In this document: positions 1 through 5,703 of the stretch, piece after piece | Position numbering within the stretch: position 1 is the first letter of the stretch | Layout of the letters: the number at the start of each line of letters is the position of its first letter | DNA from: Candidatus Omnitrophota bacterium | GTDB taxonomy: Bacteria > Omnitrophota > Gorgyraeia > Gygaellales > Profunditerraquicolaceae | NCBI GenBank assembly: GCA_030018895.1 | Contig: JASEHM010000073.1 | Coordinates: 1 to 5,724, forward strand | Direction: 5' to 3' | DNA length: 5,724 nt | Notes under the pieces: model-generated | Databases searched by the model: none | The model's input: the letters and a program-made list of their open reading frames with translations, nothing else | Told to the model about the DNA's origin: nothing | Program-made: the position numbers and the translations under genes

Positions 1-1
1 G

Positions 2-64
2 GACAATGACAACTATTATTCAAGATTCAAGTTAATTACGAAAGAACCTGTTTTTCAATGTTAA
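2..64 (+). CDS. Possible C-terminal tail of an upstream gene (partial)
   Basis: One plus-strand frame is open from the window edge to a TAA at 62-64 and would encode about 20 residues ending in KEPVFQC. The stop lies 20 nt before the next gene, a spacing that would fit the last gene of an upstream co-directional operon. An open frame of this length is quite likely by chance in AT-rich DNA. I recognise no family in the fragment. The sequence left of position 1 would settle whether the frame continues. Confidence 0.2.
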   Translation, partial: DNDNYYSRFKLITKEPVFQC

Positions 65-80
65 CTAAATAATGTATAAA
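52..80 (+). promoter_or_regulatory. Weak candidate sigma-70-type promoter before the prenyl synthase
   Basis: TTTTCA at 52-57 matches four of six -35 consensus positions. TATAAA at 75-80 matches five of six -10 positions. The spacer is 17 nt, the preferred length. Transcription would begin near 86-88, practically on the ATG at 85, which would make the mRNA leaderless. This is compatible with the absence of any Shine-Dalgarno sequence there. The region is so AT-rich that a chance match is quite possible. Confidence 0.22.
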
Positions 81-84
81 TAAT

Positions 85-1125
85 ATGTTTTTAAAAATTT
101 TGGATAAAATAGAACGGGAAATCAAGTCATCCTTAAGTGATATAGATAAACTCTATTCTTTAAGCTCTATCTCAGGCCTTCTTTATAAAAATATAAATGA
201 GTTTGTGTTAAGAAAAGGCAAAAGACTGCGGCCCCTTCTTTTTATTATCGGTTATCTTGGTTTTAGTAAAAAACCAGCAGCAGGATTATACAAAAGCGCT
301 GTCTCTTTTGAGTTAATGCATGATTTTCTGCTTATTCATGACGATATCATAGATAAATCAGCCACAAGGCGCTTAAAACCCTCTATGCATGAAATGCTGA
401 ATAAATTTCTTAGGAATCATCAAGATATCAAATTCAGCGGCCAGGACCTAAGTATCGTAACCGGGGATATTGTATGTGCCTTAAGCATAAGCTCCTTTTT
501 ATCTATAAAAGAAAATGCGAGACGAAAAGAACAGGCTTTAAAAAAATTTATTAAAGCAATTGCCCATACAGCATGCGGAGAATTCATTGAACTCTTGTAT
601 GGAATTAAAAATATAGATAAAATAACTAAGGATAATATCTATAAAATATACGATTTAAAGACAGCTTCATATACCTTTGCCTCTCCCCTTAGCTGCGGAG
701 CAGCCTTAGCAGGAGCAAGAAAAAAGGAAGCAGATAAACTTTACCACTATGGAATGCTCTTAGGACGGGCATTTCAGATAAAAGATGATCTCTTAGGTTT
801 ATTCAGCCCTCAACTAAAAACAGGAAAATCCTGCTTCACAGACTTACAGGAAGCAAAAAAAACTATCCTTATCTGGCATGCCTATAATCATTCATCTAAA
901 AAAGATAAAGTAACGATAAAAAGAATTTTTTCAAAAAAAAGAATTGCTTTATCCGACCTTCTAAAAACTCGTAAAATCGTCACTGCCTCAGGAGCCTTAA
1001 ATTACGCCAAGAAAGAAATCACGCGCCTCATTAAAAAAGCAGAAATCATTAACAAAACCTCAAAGATGCGCGAAAAATATAAGGTACCTTTAAATACTTA
1101 TTTAGCTAAACTACTTTGCTCATAA
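85..1125 (+). CDS. Polyprenyl diphosphate synthase, probably GGPP synthase type
   Basis: This is a cytosolic, all-alpha trans-isoprenyl diphosphate synthase that condenses IPP onto allylic diphosphates, with Mg2+ held by two Asp-rich motifs. Visible motifs are GKRLRP at residues 45-50 (IPP binding), the first Asp-rich motif DDIID at 86-90 followed by R95-R96, GD at 127-128, KT at 192-193, and Q231 with the second motif DDLLG at 234-238. The last Asp of the second motif is replaced by Gly, as in many GGPP synthases of actinobacterial type. The following TGK...DLQEAKKT stretch is also typical of the family. The first motif lacks the two-residue insertion of bacterial FPP synthases and has Phe five residues upstream, a pattern associated with C20 products. 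FPP or a longer chain remains possible. Its 346 residues are normal for the family. ATG 85 is the first in-frame start after a stop at 70-72, but it has no Shine-Dalgarno. The next gene, ispH, supplies its substrates. Confidence 0.93.
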   Translation: MFLKILDKIEREIKSSLSDIDKLYSLSSISGLLYKNINEFVLRKGKRLRPLLFIIGYLGFSKKPAAGLYKSAVSFELMHDFLLIHDDIIDKSATRRLKPSMHEMLNKFLRNHQDIKFSGQDLSIVTGDIVCALSISSFLSIKENARRKEQALKKFIKAIAHTACGEFIELLYGIKNIDKITKDNIYKIYDLKTASYTFASPLSCGAALAGARKKEADKLYHYGMLLGRAFQIKDDLLGLFSPQLKTGKSCFTDLQEAKKTILIWHAYNHSSKKDKVTIKRIFSKKRIALSDLLKTRKIVTASGALNYAKKEITRLIKKAEIINKTSKMREKYKVPLNTYLAKLLCS

Positions 1126-1129
1126 AAAA

Positions 1130-2104
1130 ATGATTACCCAGGTGCCTGCTCTCTGCTCTCCGATAAAAATAAACTTGGCTAAATCCGCGGGATTTTGTTT
1201 TGGCGTCCAAAGAGCGCTGGATATCGCCTTTAAACTTGCAAATTCAGGTAAAACAGTTTATATGCTCGGAGATATCGTTCATAATGAAGATGTGGTAAAG
1301 CAGATTGAAAACGCAGGGATCAAGAAAATTAAACAAACTCGCAGGTCAAAAGCAATTTTGTTTAATCCTGAGGCCGATAGCCGAAAAATTTCTGAAAAAC
1401 TTGTCCCCTCAAATAATAAAACCCTCTTAATCCGGGCGCACGGGGCAGGACTTGCAATAATAAAAAAAGCCAGAGGCTTAGATTATAAAATTATTGATGC
1501 CACCTGTCCGATGGTTAAAGAAATCCACAGAATTGTCCGGCATATGGATAAAAAAGGATACCAAATCATTGTCATCGGAGACAAAAAACATGACGAAGTG
1601 CAGGGAATAATCGGCCAAGTCAATCAAAATCATCAAACAAAAACTATTTTGTTTGATCCTGACCTGTCAAAGGCACGGAAGAGTCTTGTAAAAACAATTA
1701 CAGCTGTTAAAAAAGCCTGCGTCGTAGTGCAATCAACCCAAGAATTAGGAAAAGTGCTGGAAATAATAAAAATCCTTAAAACGCATATTGCAGATTTAAA
1801 ATTCTTTAACACCATATGTAAACCTACCCGGATAAAACAGGAAGAAATAAAAAAAATGCCCCTTGAAAATGATATAATGCTTATCATAGGCTCAAAAAAC
1901 AGCGCGAATACCAAAAGGCTTTATGAAATATCCAAGTCAAAAAATAAGAAAAGCTACTGGATAAATTCTAAAACGGAAATAAGGCAGGACTGGTTTAAAA
2001 ATGCAAAAAATGTAGGAATTCATGCCGGAGCATCCACCCCTAAAACCACTATCAAAGAAGTTATTGAAAAAATCAGGCATCTTATAAAAAGAAAAGATGC
2101 CTAG
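1130..2104 (+). CDS. ispH: 4-hydroxy-3-methylbut-2-enyl diphosphate reductase IspH (LytB)
   Basis: This enzyme performs the last step of the MEP pathway, reducing HMBPP to IPP and DMAPP with an oxygen-sensitive [4Fe-4S] cluster in the cytosol. All three cluster cysteines are present: C23 in AGFCFGV, C126 in DATCPMV and C230 in NTICKPT. The substrate-binding set is also intact: H51 in VHNE, H104 in RAHG, H154 and catalytic E156 in KKHDEV, T203 in QSTQ, S258/N260 in SKNSANT and S302 in AGASTP. At 324 residues it is near the usual length, but it carries about 20 extra residues between H51 and H104 compared with E. coli IspH as I recall it. It starts 4 nt after the prenyl synthase stop and no Shine-Dalgarno is visible in the A-rich junction. 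The ATG is therefore chosen by position. Homology only begins near residue 12, so a nearby GTG (1142) or TTG (1175) cannot be excluded. It is probably co-transcribed with the synthase. Confidence 0.97.
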   Translation: MITQVPALCSPIKINLAKSAGFCFGVQRALDIAFKLANSGKTVYMLGDIVHNEDVVKQIENAGIKKIKQTRRSKAILFNPEADSRKISEKLVPSNNKTLLIRAHGAGLAIIKKARGLDYKIIDATCPMVKEIHRIVRHMDKKGYQIIVIGDKKHDEVQGIIGQVNQNHQTKTILFDPDLSKARKSLVKTITAVKKACVVVQSTQELGKVLEIIKILKTHIADLKFFNTICKPTRIKQEEIKKMPLENDIMLIIGSKNSANTKRLYEISKSKNKKSYWINSKTEIRQDWFKNAKNVGIHAGASTPKTTIKEVIEKIRHLIKRKDA

Positions 2105-2107
2105 GAG
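2103..2107 (+). promoter_or_regulatory. Shine-Dalgarno AGGAG for the DJ-1-like gene
   Basis: AGGAG lies 6 nt before the ATG at 2114 and overlaps the TAG stop codon of ispH (2102-2104). The placement supports this start and suggests that ribosomes finishing ispH reinitiate here. Confidence 0.8.
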
Positions 2108-2113
2108 ATTTAT

Positions 2114-2659
2114 ATGCCTAAAAAAGCTATAATTATTCTTGCTCAAGGCTTTGAAGAAATAGAGGCTGTAACTATCATAGATATTTTAAGAAGGGCATGT
2201 ATAGACTTAACAGTGGCAGGTTTAGATAATTTAAGGATATCTGGCTCTCATGGAATAATTTTAACAGGAGATAAAAAACTTAAATTTAAAGAAAAACTTA
2301 AATTTGACGCATGTATCTTTCCCGGCGGCTTAAACGCTGCCTTAAGCCTCGCTGCTTCAGAAAAAGTAAGCTCCCTTATTAAAAGAATGGATGAGGAGAA
2401 AAAAATAATTGCGGCAATCTGCGCTTCTCCAGTGCTTGTTCTTGCGCCTTGCGGAATCTTAAAAAATAAATCCGCAACCTGCTATCCGGGAATGCAGAAA
2501 AATTTCAATAAAGATACTACCTATAAAGAAAAAAATGTGGTTGTGGATGGAAACATTATTACAGGAAGCAGCCCTAAAGCCGCCTTTAAGTTTGCATTAA
2601 CAATTGTAGAAAAACTCTGTGGAAAAGAAGCCGTTAAAAAAATAAAAAACCTTCTTTAG
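2114..2659 (+). CDS. DJ-1/PfpI-family protein (YajL/ThiJ-like)
   Basis: This is a single-domain cytosolic protein of the DJ-1/PfpI superfamily with a flavodoxin-like fold. The family includes human DJ-1 and E. coli YajL, linked to oxidative-stress protection, chaperone or glyoxalase/deglycase-type activities whose physiological roles are debated. The N-terminus has the AQGFEEIEA signature, with E17 matching the conserved Glu that tunes the active cysteine. FPGG at 69-72 is the next conserved turn. The nucleophile elbow is AAICASP, with the reactive cysteine at C103. SATCYPG near residues 120-126 is another hallmark. Its 181 residues match DJ-1 proper rather than longer PfpI or class I amidotransferase relatives. 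There is no signal peptide. The start is fixed by a good Shine-Dalgarno and the family-typical N-terminus. As the third gene after two isoprenoid genes it is probably co-expressed, but no direct role in isoprenoid synthesis can be read from the sequence. The exact substrate is unknown. Confidence 0.93.
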   Translation: MPKKAIIILAQGFEEIEAVTIIDILRRACIDLTVAGLDNLRISGSHGIILTGDKKLKFKEKLKFDACIFPGGLNAALSLAASEKVSSLIKRMDEEKKIIAAICASPVLVLAPCGILKNKSATCYPGMQKNFNKDTTYKEKNVVVDGNIITGSSPKAAFKFALTIVEKLCGKEAVKKIKNLL

Positions 2660-2661
2660 GA

Positions 2662-3699
2662 TTAAAAAAAGTTTTTGTTATCTTTTATCCAATCAGTTAA
2701 TTTCCCTAAACCGTCTAAAACATTCGTCTTGATCTTCCAGTTAAGCGCCTTCTCTAACTTTGATGTATCTGTAATATAAACCTTCTGGTCTGACGGACGC
2801 CAGGAGGCAAATTTTACCTTCGGCCTCTTTCCGGCTAAAACCTCTAATTTATCCAAAAACTCAAGCAGAGAAATCGTATTTTCTTGCCCACCGCCGATAT
2901 TAAAAAGCCCACTTTTTAGGCCTGACTTGATAAAAAGATTAAACGCATCTATTAAATCATCCGCGTAAAGCATATCGCGCACCTGCTTGCCATTGCCATA
3001 AATTGTAATTGGCTTATTAAAGAGCGTAGCAATAATAAACCAGGCAACCCAGCCCTGGTCTTCAAACCCAAACTGCCGCGTGCCATAGGTACAAGACATG
3101 CGAAACACAGCTGTCTTCATTTTATATATGTAACTGTATTCCTGAACGTATAAATCGCCTGTAAGCTTAGAGACCCCATAAGGGGTATGCCCGGTTAAAT
3201 CCGTACACATCTCTTCGGATACGCCCTTTACACCATTGTAAACATATCTTTTTTCCATCTCTCTTAATGGTATCTTATCTACATTTTCGCCATACACCTT
3301 ATTAGAAGAGCAATAAATAATCGTTGTATCCTTTGATTTTTTCCGCGCTGCTTCTAAAACATTTAATGTGCCTAAGGCATTAATACTAAAATCCTCCTTT
3401 GGAAGGCGTACGCTTGAAGGAACACCTGGCTGGCCAGCAGTATGAATTACCACATCCACGCCTTTTCCGATTGCCCTTGCCACATCTTTATCATTACGCA
3501 CATCACCCTTGATTCTTTCAATATTTTTAAATTTCTTAAGATAGTTCCAATTAAATTCTACGGATTCCTTATCATACCCAAAGATTTTAGAACGCATTAA
3601 ATTATCCAAAACAATCACTTTATTTTTTGGATTTTTACTAAAAAATTCAGCGCTATGGCTGCCTACAAGGCCTGCGCCGCCGGTAATTAAAATTCTCAC
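2662..3699 (-). CDS. NAD-dependent nucleotide-sugar epimerase, CDP-paratose 2-epimerase (RfbE/Tyv)-like
   Basis: This is an extended short-chain dehydrogenase/reductase acting on nucleotide sugars in the cytosol. The N-terminal Rossmann fold begins ILITGGAGLVGS, with the glycine motif at residues 7-13 and acidic D32 after strand 2 for the NAD ribose. The catalytic set is S132 (in SSNKVYG), Y174 and K178 (YGVSK). SSNKVYG, RQFGFEDQGWVAWF at 208-221 and GNGKQVRD closely resemble the Salmonella CDP-tyvelose 2-epimerase as I remember it, so C2 epimerisation of a CDP-dideoxyhexose or a related nucleotide sugar is the best guess. CDP-glucose-pathway partner genes are not in this window, and the true substrate may differ. 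The 345 residues are complete for the family. The start is GTG at 3699-3697, overlapping the previous gene's TGA by 4 nt and preceded by a strong GGAGG. It is the last gene of the minus-strand operon and ends 2 nt from the convergent DJ-1-like gene. Confidence 0.9.
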   Translation of the reverse strand: MRILITGGAGLVGSHSAEFFSKNPKNKVIVLDNLMRSKIFGYDKESVEFNWNYLKKFKNIERIKGDVRNDKDVARAIGKGVDVVIHTAGQPGVPSSVRLPKEDFSINALGTLNVLEAARKKSKDTTIIYCSSNKVYGENVDKIPLREMEKRYVYNGVKGVSEEMCTDLTGHTPYGVSKLTGDLYVQEYSYIYKMKTAVFRMSCTYGTRQFGFEDQGWVAWFIIATLFNKPITIYGNGKQVRDMLYADDLIDAFNLFIKSGLKSGLFNIGGGQENTISLLEFLDKLEVLAGKRPKVKFASWRPSDQKVYITDTSKLEKALNWKIKTNVLDGLGKLTDWIKDNKNFF

Positions 3700-4487
3700 C
3701 TTTCTCCTCCTTTTAAGCTCTCTACTTTTTTTATAACTAATTCTCTGTATTTTAAATAACTAATAATCTGATAAAGGCTGGCGCAAAAGGCAACTACAAA
3801 ACCCATAAAACCATCTTTATAACCTTTTTTTACAAAATAGGTTCTTATGAATCTATCTAGCGCCCTCCAAAGAAACCTGCCTAAACGCATCGGCCTATTT
3901 TGATCAAACCACTTTTGGGCCTCGCGCGTAGTCTGGTTATTTAATTTAGCAAAAAAATCTTCCAAATTTCTATAGGAATAATGGATTAAATCGCTTTTTA
4001 AGTGCCCGCAGGGATTATCCATATAAACACGCGGATGCACGCTAGCCTCTTCATAATGGAACTTATCTTTTCGGAAAAGCCTTAACTGCGGGCTCGGATA
4101 CCAGCCTCCGTATCTAACCCAATAAGCGTCGATATAATTCCTGCGCGGAATAGTAAAACCGTTTTCTTTATTAATATTTTTTAAAACCCCAATAATCTCC
4201 TCTCTTAATTCCGAAGTAAGCCTCTCATCCGCATCTAAACTTAAGACCCATAAATTCCTTGCCTGGCCATATGCCCAATTCCTGTGAGCGCCCTCAATAT
4301 GCATCTTCCTTATAAATATCCTATCTGTATATTTCTTCACAATCTCAACTGTCCTATCCGTGCTTTCATCATCAACCACTATTATTTCATCTGCAAGGCC
4401 ATTAATTGATTCAAGGCAGCCTTGAATCCTTTGCTCTTCGTTTTTAGTTAATATCACTACTGATAGATTTATTGCCTCTTTTGTCAT
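3696..4487 (-). CDS. Family 2 glycosyltransferase, WaaE-like
   Basis: This is an inverting GT-A fold glycosyltransferase that moves a sugar from a nucleotide donor to a glycan or lipid-linked acceptor at the cytoplasmic face of the membrane. The N-terminus LSVVILTKNEE (8-18) is the first GT2 strand. DDESTD at 39-44 binds the nucleotide. HRNWAYGQAR (68-77) leads into LDADER, whose D85-A-D87 is the metal-binding DXD-type motif. This arrangement is typical of the WaaE/KdtX-like branch, named for a lipopolysaccharide-core glucosyltransferase. A hydrophobic stretch at about residues 226-246 near the C-terminus probably anchors it to the membrane. Its 263 residues are usual for the branch. The start is ATG at 4487, overlapping the aminotransferase TGA (ATGA) and preceded by AAGGGG. 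Its end overlaps the epimerase start. Donor and acceptor cannot be read from the sequence. The neighbours suggest an amino or deoxy sugar going into an envelope polysaccharide. Confidence 0.92.
   Translation of the reverse strand: MTKEAINLSVVILTKNEEQRIQGCLESINGLADEIIVVDDESTDRTVEIVKKYTDRIFIRKMHIEGAHRNWAYGQARNLWVLSLDADERLTSELREEIIGVLKNINKENGFTIPRRNYIDAYWVRYGGWYPSPQLRLFRKDKFHYEEASVHPRVYMDNPCGHLKSDLIHYSYRNLEDFFAKLNNQTTREAQKWFDQNRPMRLGRFLWRALDRFIRTYFVKKGYKDGFMGFVVAFCASLYQIISYLKYRELVIKKVESLKGGER
3704..3710 (-). promoter_or_regulatory. Strong Shine-Dalgarno GGAGGAG for the epimerase GTG start
   Basis: Read on the minus strand, GGAGGAG sits inside the last codons of the glycosyltransferase gene. Its GGAGG core (3710-3706) is 6 nt from the GTG at 3699. 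It decides the GTG start, from which the protein begins exactly at the Rossmann strand, as expected for the family. Confidence 0.85.
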
Positions 4488-5656
4488 TTTAGAAACCCCT
4501 TAATTGAAGAAACAATATAATTCATCTGTTTCATCGTTAAATCAGGATATACGGGTATTGCCAATGTTTGAACAGAAGCCTTTTCGCTTTCAGGAAAATC
4601 CCCCTTTTTATAACCTAAATATTTAAAACATTCCTGCAGGTGTAAAGGCAGAGGATAATAAACCCTTGCCTCTATGCCTTTTTTCTTTAAATATTCCATA
4701 AGATTTACGTTTTGACCTCTTATCTTTAGAACATACTGGTGATAAATATGGGTAGAATATTCGGCAGTATAAGGTATCTTAACCTCTAAGCCTTTAAGTT
4801 TTTTATCATAATAAGAGGCATTTTCCTGCCTTTTTTTATTCCAGCAATCAAGGTATTTCAACTTAACCCTCAATACTGCTGCCTGAAGGGCATCCAAACG
4901 ATGATTATATCCTAACATTGTATGGTAATATTTCTCTTTGTTGCCTTGATTTCTTAATATTATTAATCTCTCATAGGTATCTGTGTTATTAGTCAGAATC
5001 ATTCCCGCATCGCCAAAGGCGCCGAGATTCTTGCCCGGGAAAAAACTTACTGTACCGCAATCGCCAAGGGTGCCTGCCTTTTTGCCCTTATTCTCCTGCG
5101 AATCCTCATCCTCCTGACGGCGAGGCAAGCCCGCCTCGCAACGAGGCAAATATTCTGCGCCAAAGGCCTGAGCAGCATCTTCAATCACCTTAAGTTTAAA
5201 TTTCGCAGCCAACTTAAAAATCTCATCCATATTTGCGCACTGGCCATAAAGATGTACGGGAATAACCGCCTTGATTTTAAAATTACGCCTCTTCCTTAAT
5301 ACCTCTTCAATGCTTTGGCTGGATATAGTGTAAGTATCCGGATCAATATCCGCAAAAACAGGAATAGCTCCAATACTAGCAACTGCCCCGGCAGTAGCAT
5401 AATAGGTAAAACTGGGGCAGATTACACCCTCTCCGGAGCGGATACCCAAAGCTGCTAAAGCCAATCTTATGGCATCAGTGCCGTTAGAAACCCCCACTGC
5501 ATATTTCAGAGAGCAATATTTTTGCACTTCCTCTTCTAACTGGCGGACTTCCGCGCCTAAAATAAAATTGGCGTTATCTATTACTTTCTTAATTGCCAGG
5601 TCTAATTCCTTACGGATAGAAACAATTTGTTTTTTTAGGTCTAAGATAGGTATCAT
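4484..5656 (-). CDS. DegT/DnrJ/EryC1/StrS-family PLP sugar aminotransferase with a 20-residue insertion
   Basis: This is a cytosolic fold-type I PLP enzyme that transfers an amino group, usually from glutamate, to a keto-sugar nucleotide for envelope glycans. Numbered from ATG 5656 (390 residues), it shows MIPILDLK at the start, the phosphate-binding NGTDA at 58-62, PVHLYGQCANMD at 133-144, EDAAQ at 159-163 with D160 pairing to the pyridine nitrogen, FFPGKNLGAFGDAG with Schiff-base lysine K209, and GYNHRLDALQAA. These blocks resemble the WbpE/QdtB/FdtB branch; the exact sugar is unknown. The reading frame continues upstream to a TTG at 5683, but family members begin at MIP, so I prefer the ATG. 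Neither start has a good Shine-Dalgarno. Residues 170-189 (LPRC...SQEN) interrupt the normally continuous AEY-KGKKAG segment and coincide with a GC-rich palindromic insert. The fold and all key residues are otherwise intact. It is the first gene of the minus-strand operon within this window, overlapping the glycosyltransferase by 4 nt. Confidence 0.93.
   Translation of the reverse strand: MIPILDLKKQIVSIRKELDLAIKKVIDNANFILGAEVRQLEEEVQKYCSLKYAVGVSNGTDAIRLALAALGIRSGEGVICPSFTYYATAGAVASIGAIPVFADIDPDTYTISSQSIEEVLRKRRNFKIKAVIPVHLYGQCANMDEIFKLAAKFKLKVIEDAAQAFGAEYLPRCEAGLPRRQEDEDSQENKGKKAGTLGDCGTVSFFPGKNLGAFGDAGMILTNNTDTYERLIILRNQGNKEKYYHTMLGYNHRLDALQAAVLRVKLKYLDCWNKKRQENASYYDKKLKGLEVKIPYTAEYSTHIYHQYVLKIRGQNVNLMEYLKKKGIEARVYYPLPLHLQECFKYLGYKKGDFPESEKASVQTLAIPVYPDLTMKQMNYIVSSIKGFLK
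4496..4501 (-). promoter_or_regulatory. Shine-Dalgarno AAGGGG for the glycosyltransferase
   Basis: On the minus strand AAGGGG lies 8 nt before the ATG at 4487, within the final codons of the aminotransferase gene. Together with the ATGA overlap it indicates translational coupling. Confidence 0.6.
5090..5149 (-). repeat. In-frame palindromic insertion element within the aminotransferase
   Basis: This 60-nt segment encodes 20 residues (170-189 of the protein) absent from the usual family consensus at this point. It is visibly more GC-rich than its surroundings. It contains a perfect 6-bp inverted repeat GCCTCG/CGAGGC (5133-5138 with 5142-5147, 3-nt loop). There is also a competing 7-bp stem GCGAGGC/GCCTCGC (5120-5126 with 5133-5139, 6-nt loop). 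CGAGGCAA occurs twice, at 5121-5128 and 5142-5149, giving the LPR repeat in the protein. The remainder encodes a very acidic, polar stretch (EDEDSQEN). The length is a multiple of three and introduces no stop. This is the behaviour of small palindromic elements that insert in coding DNA, such as the Rickettsia palindromic elements. Whether copies exist elsewhere in this genome cannot be seen here. The boundaries are inferred from the protein consensus. Confidence 0.65.
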
Positions 5657-5703
5657 TTTTAAAAAAATCCCATTGCTGTCCAAATTAGCTGTTAGAGTGT
5701 CAT

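Noticed and set aside
19..31. TTCAAGATTCAAG tandem-like repeat as an operator
   Set aside because: It is a short direct repeat in AT-rich sequence with no symmetry and no third copy; chance is sufficient.
1633..1914. 93-codon open frame on the minus strand within ispH
   Set aside because: It lies wholly inside the strongly supported ispH gene on the opposite strand, and its hydrophobic Phe/Ile-rich product is what the complement of Lys/Asn-rich coding DNA gives.
1937..2146. 69-codon minus-strand open frame spanning the ispH/DJ-1 junction
   Set aside because: It is antisense to two well-supported genes, with Phe-rich low-complexity composition and no recognisable family.
2645..2676. AAAAAC ... 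GTTTTT inverted repeat at the convergent junction as a bidirectional terminator
   Set aside because: The 6-bp stem has five A-T pairs and one G-C pair around a 20-nt loop, too weak for an intrinsic terminator and expected by chance in A/T runs.
5662..5673. Tiny ATG-GGA-TTT-TTT-TAA leader ORF upstream of the aminotransferase
   Set aside because: Four codons in a homopolymeric stretch without a ribosome-binding site; no attenuator-like structure follows.
5657..5683. Nine-codon upstream extension of the aminotransferase from TTG 5683
   Set aside because: There is no Shine-Dalgarno, TTG is a rare start, and the family N-terminus begins at the ATG at 5656.
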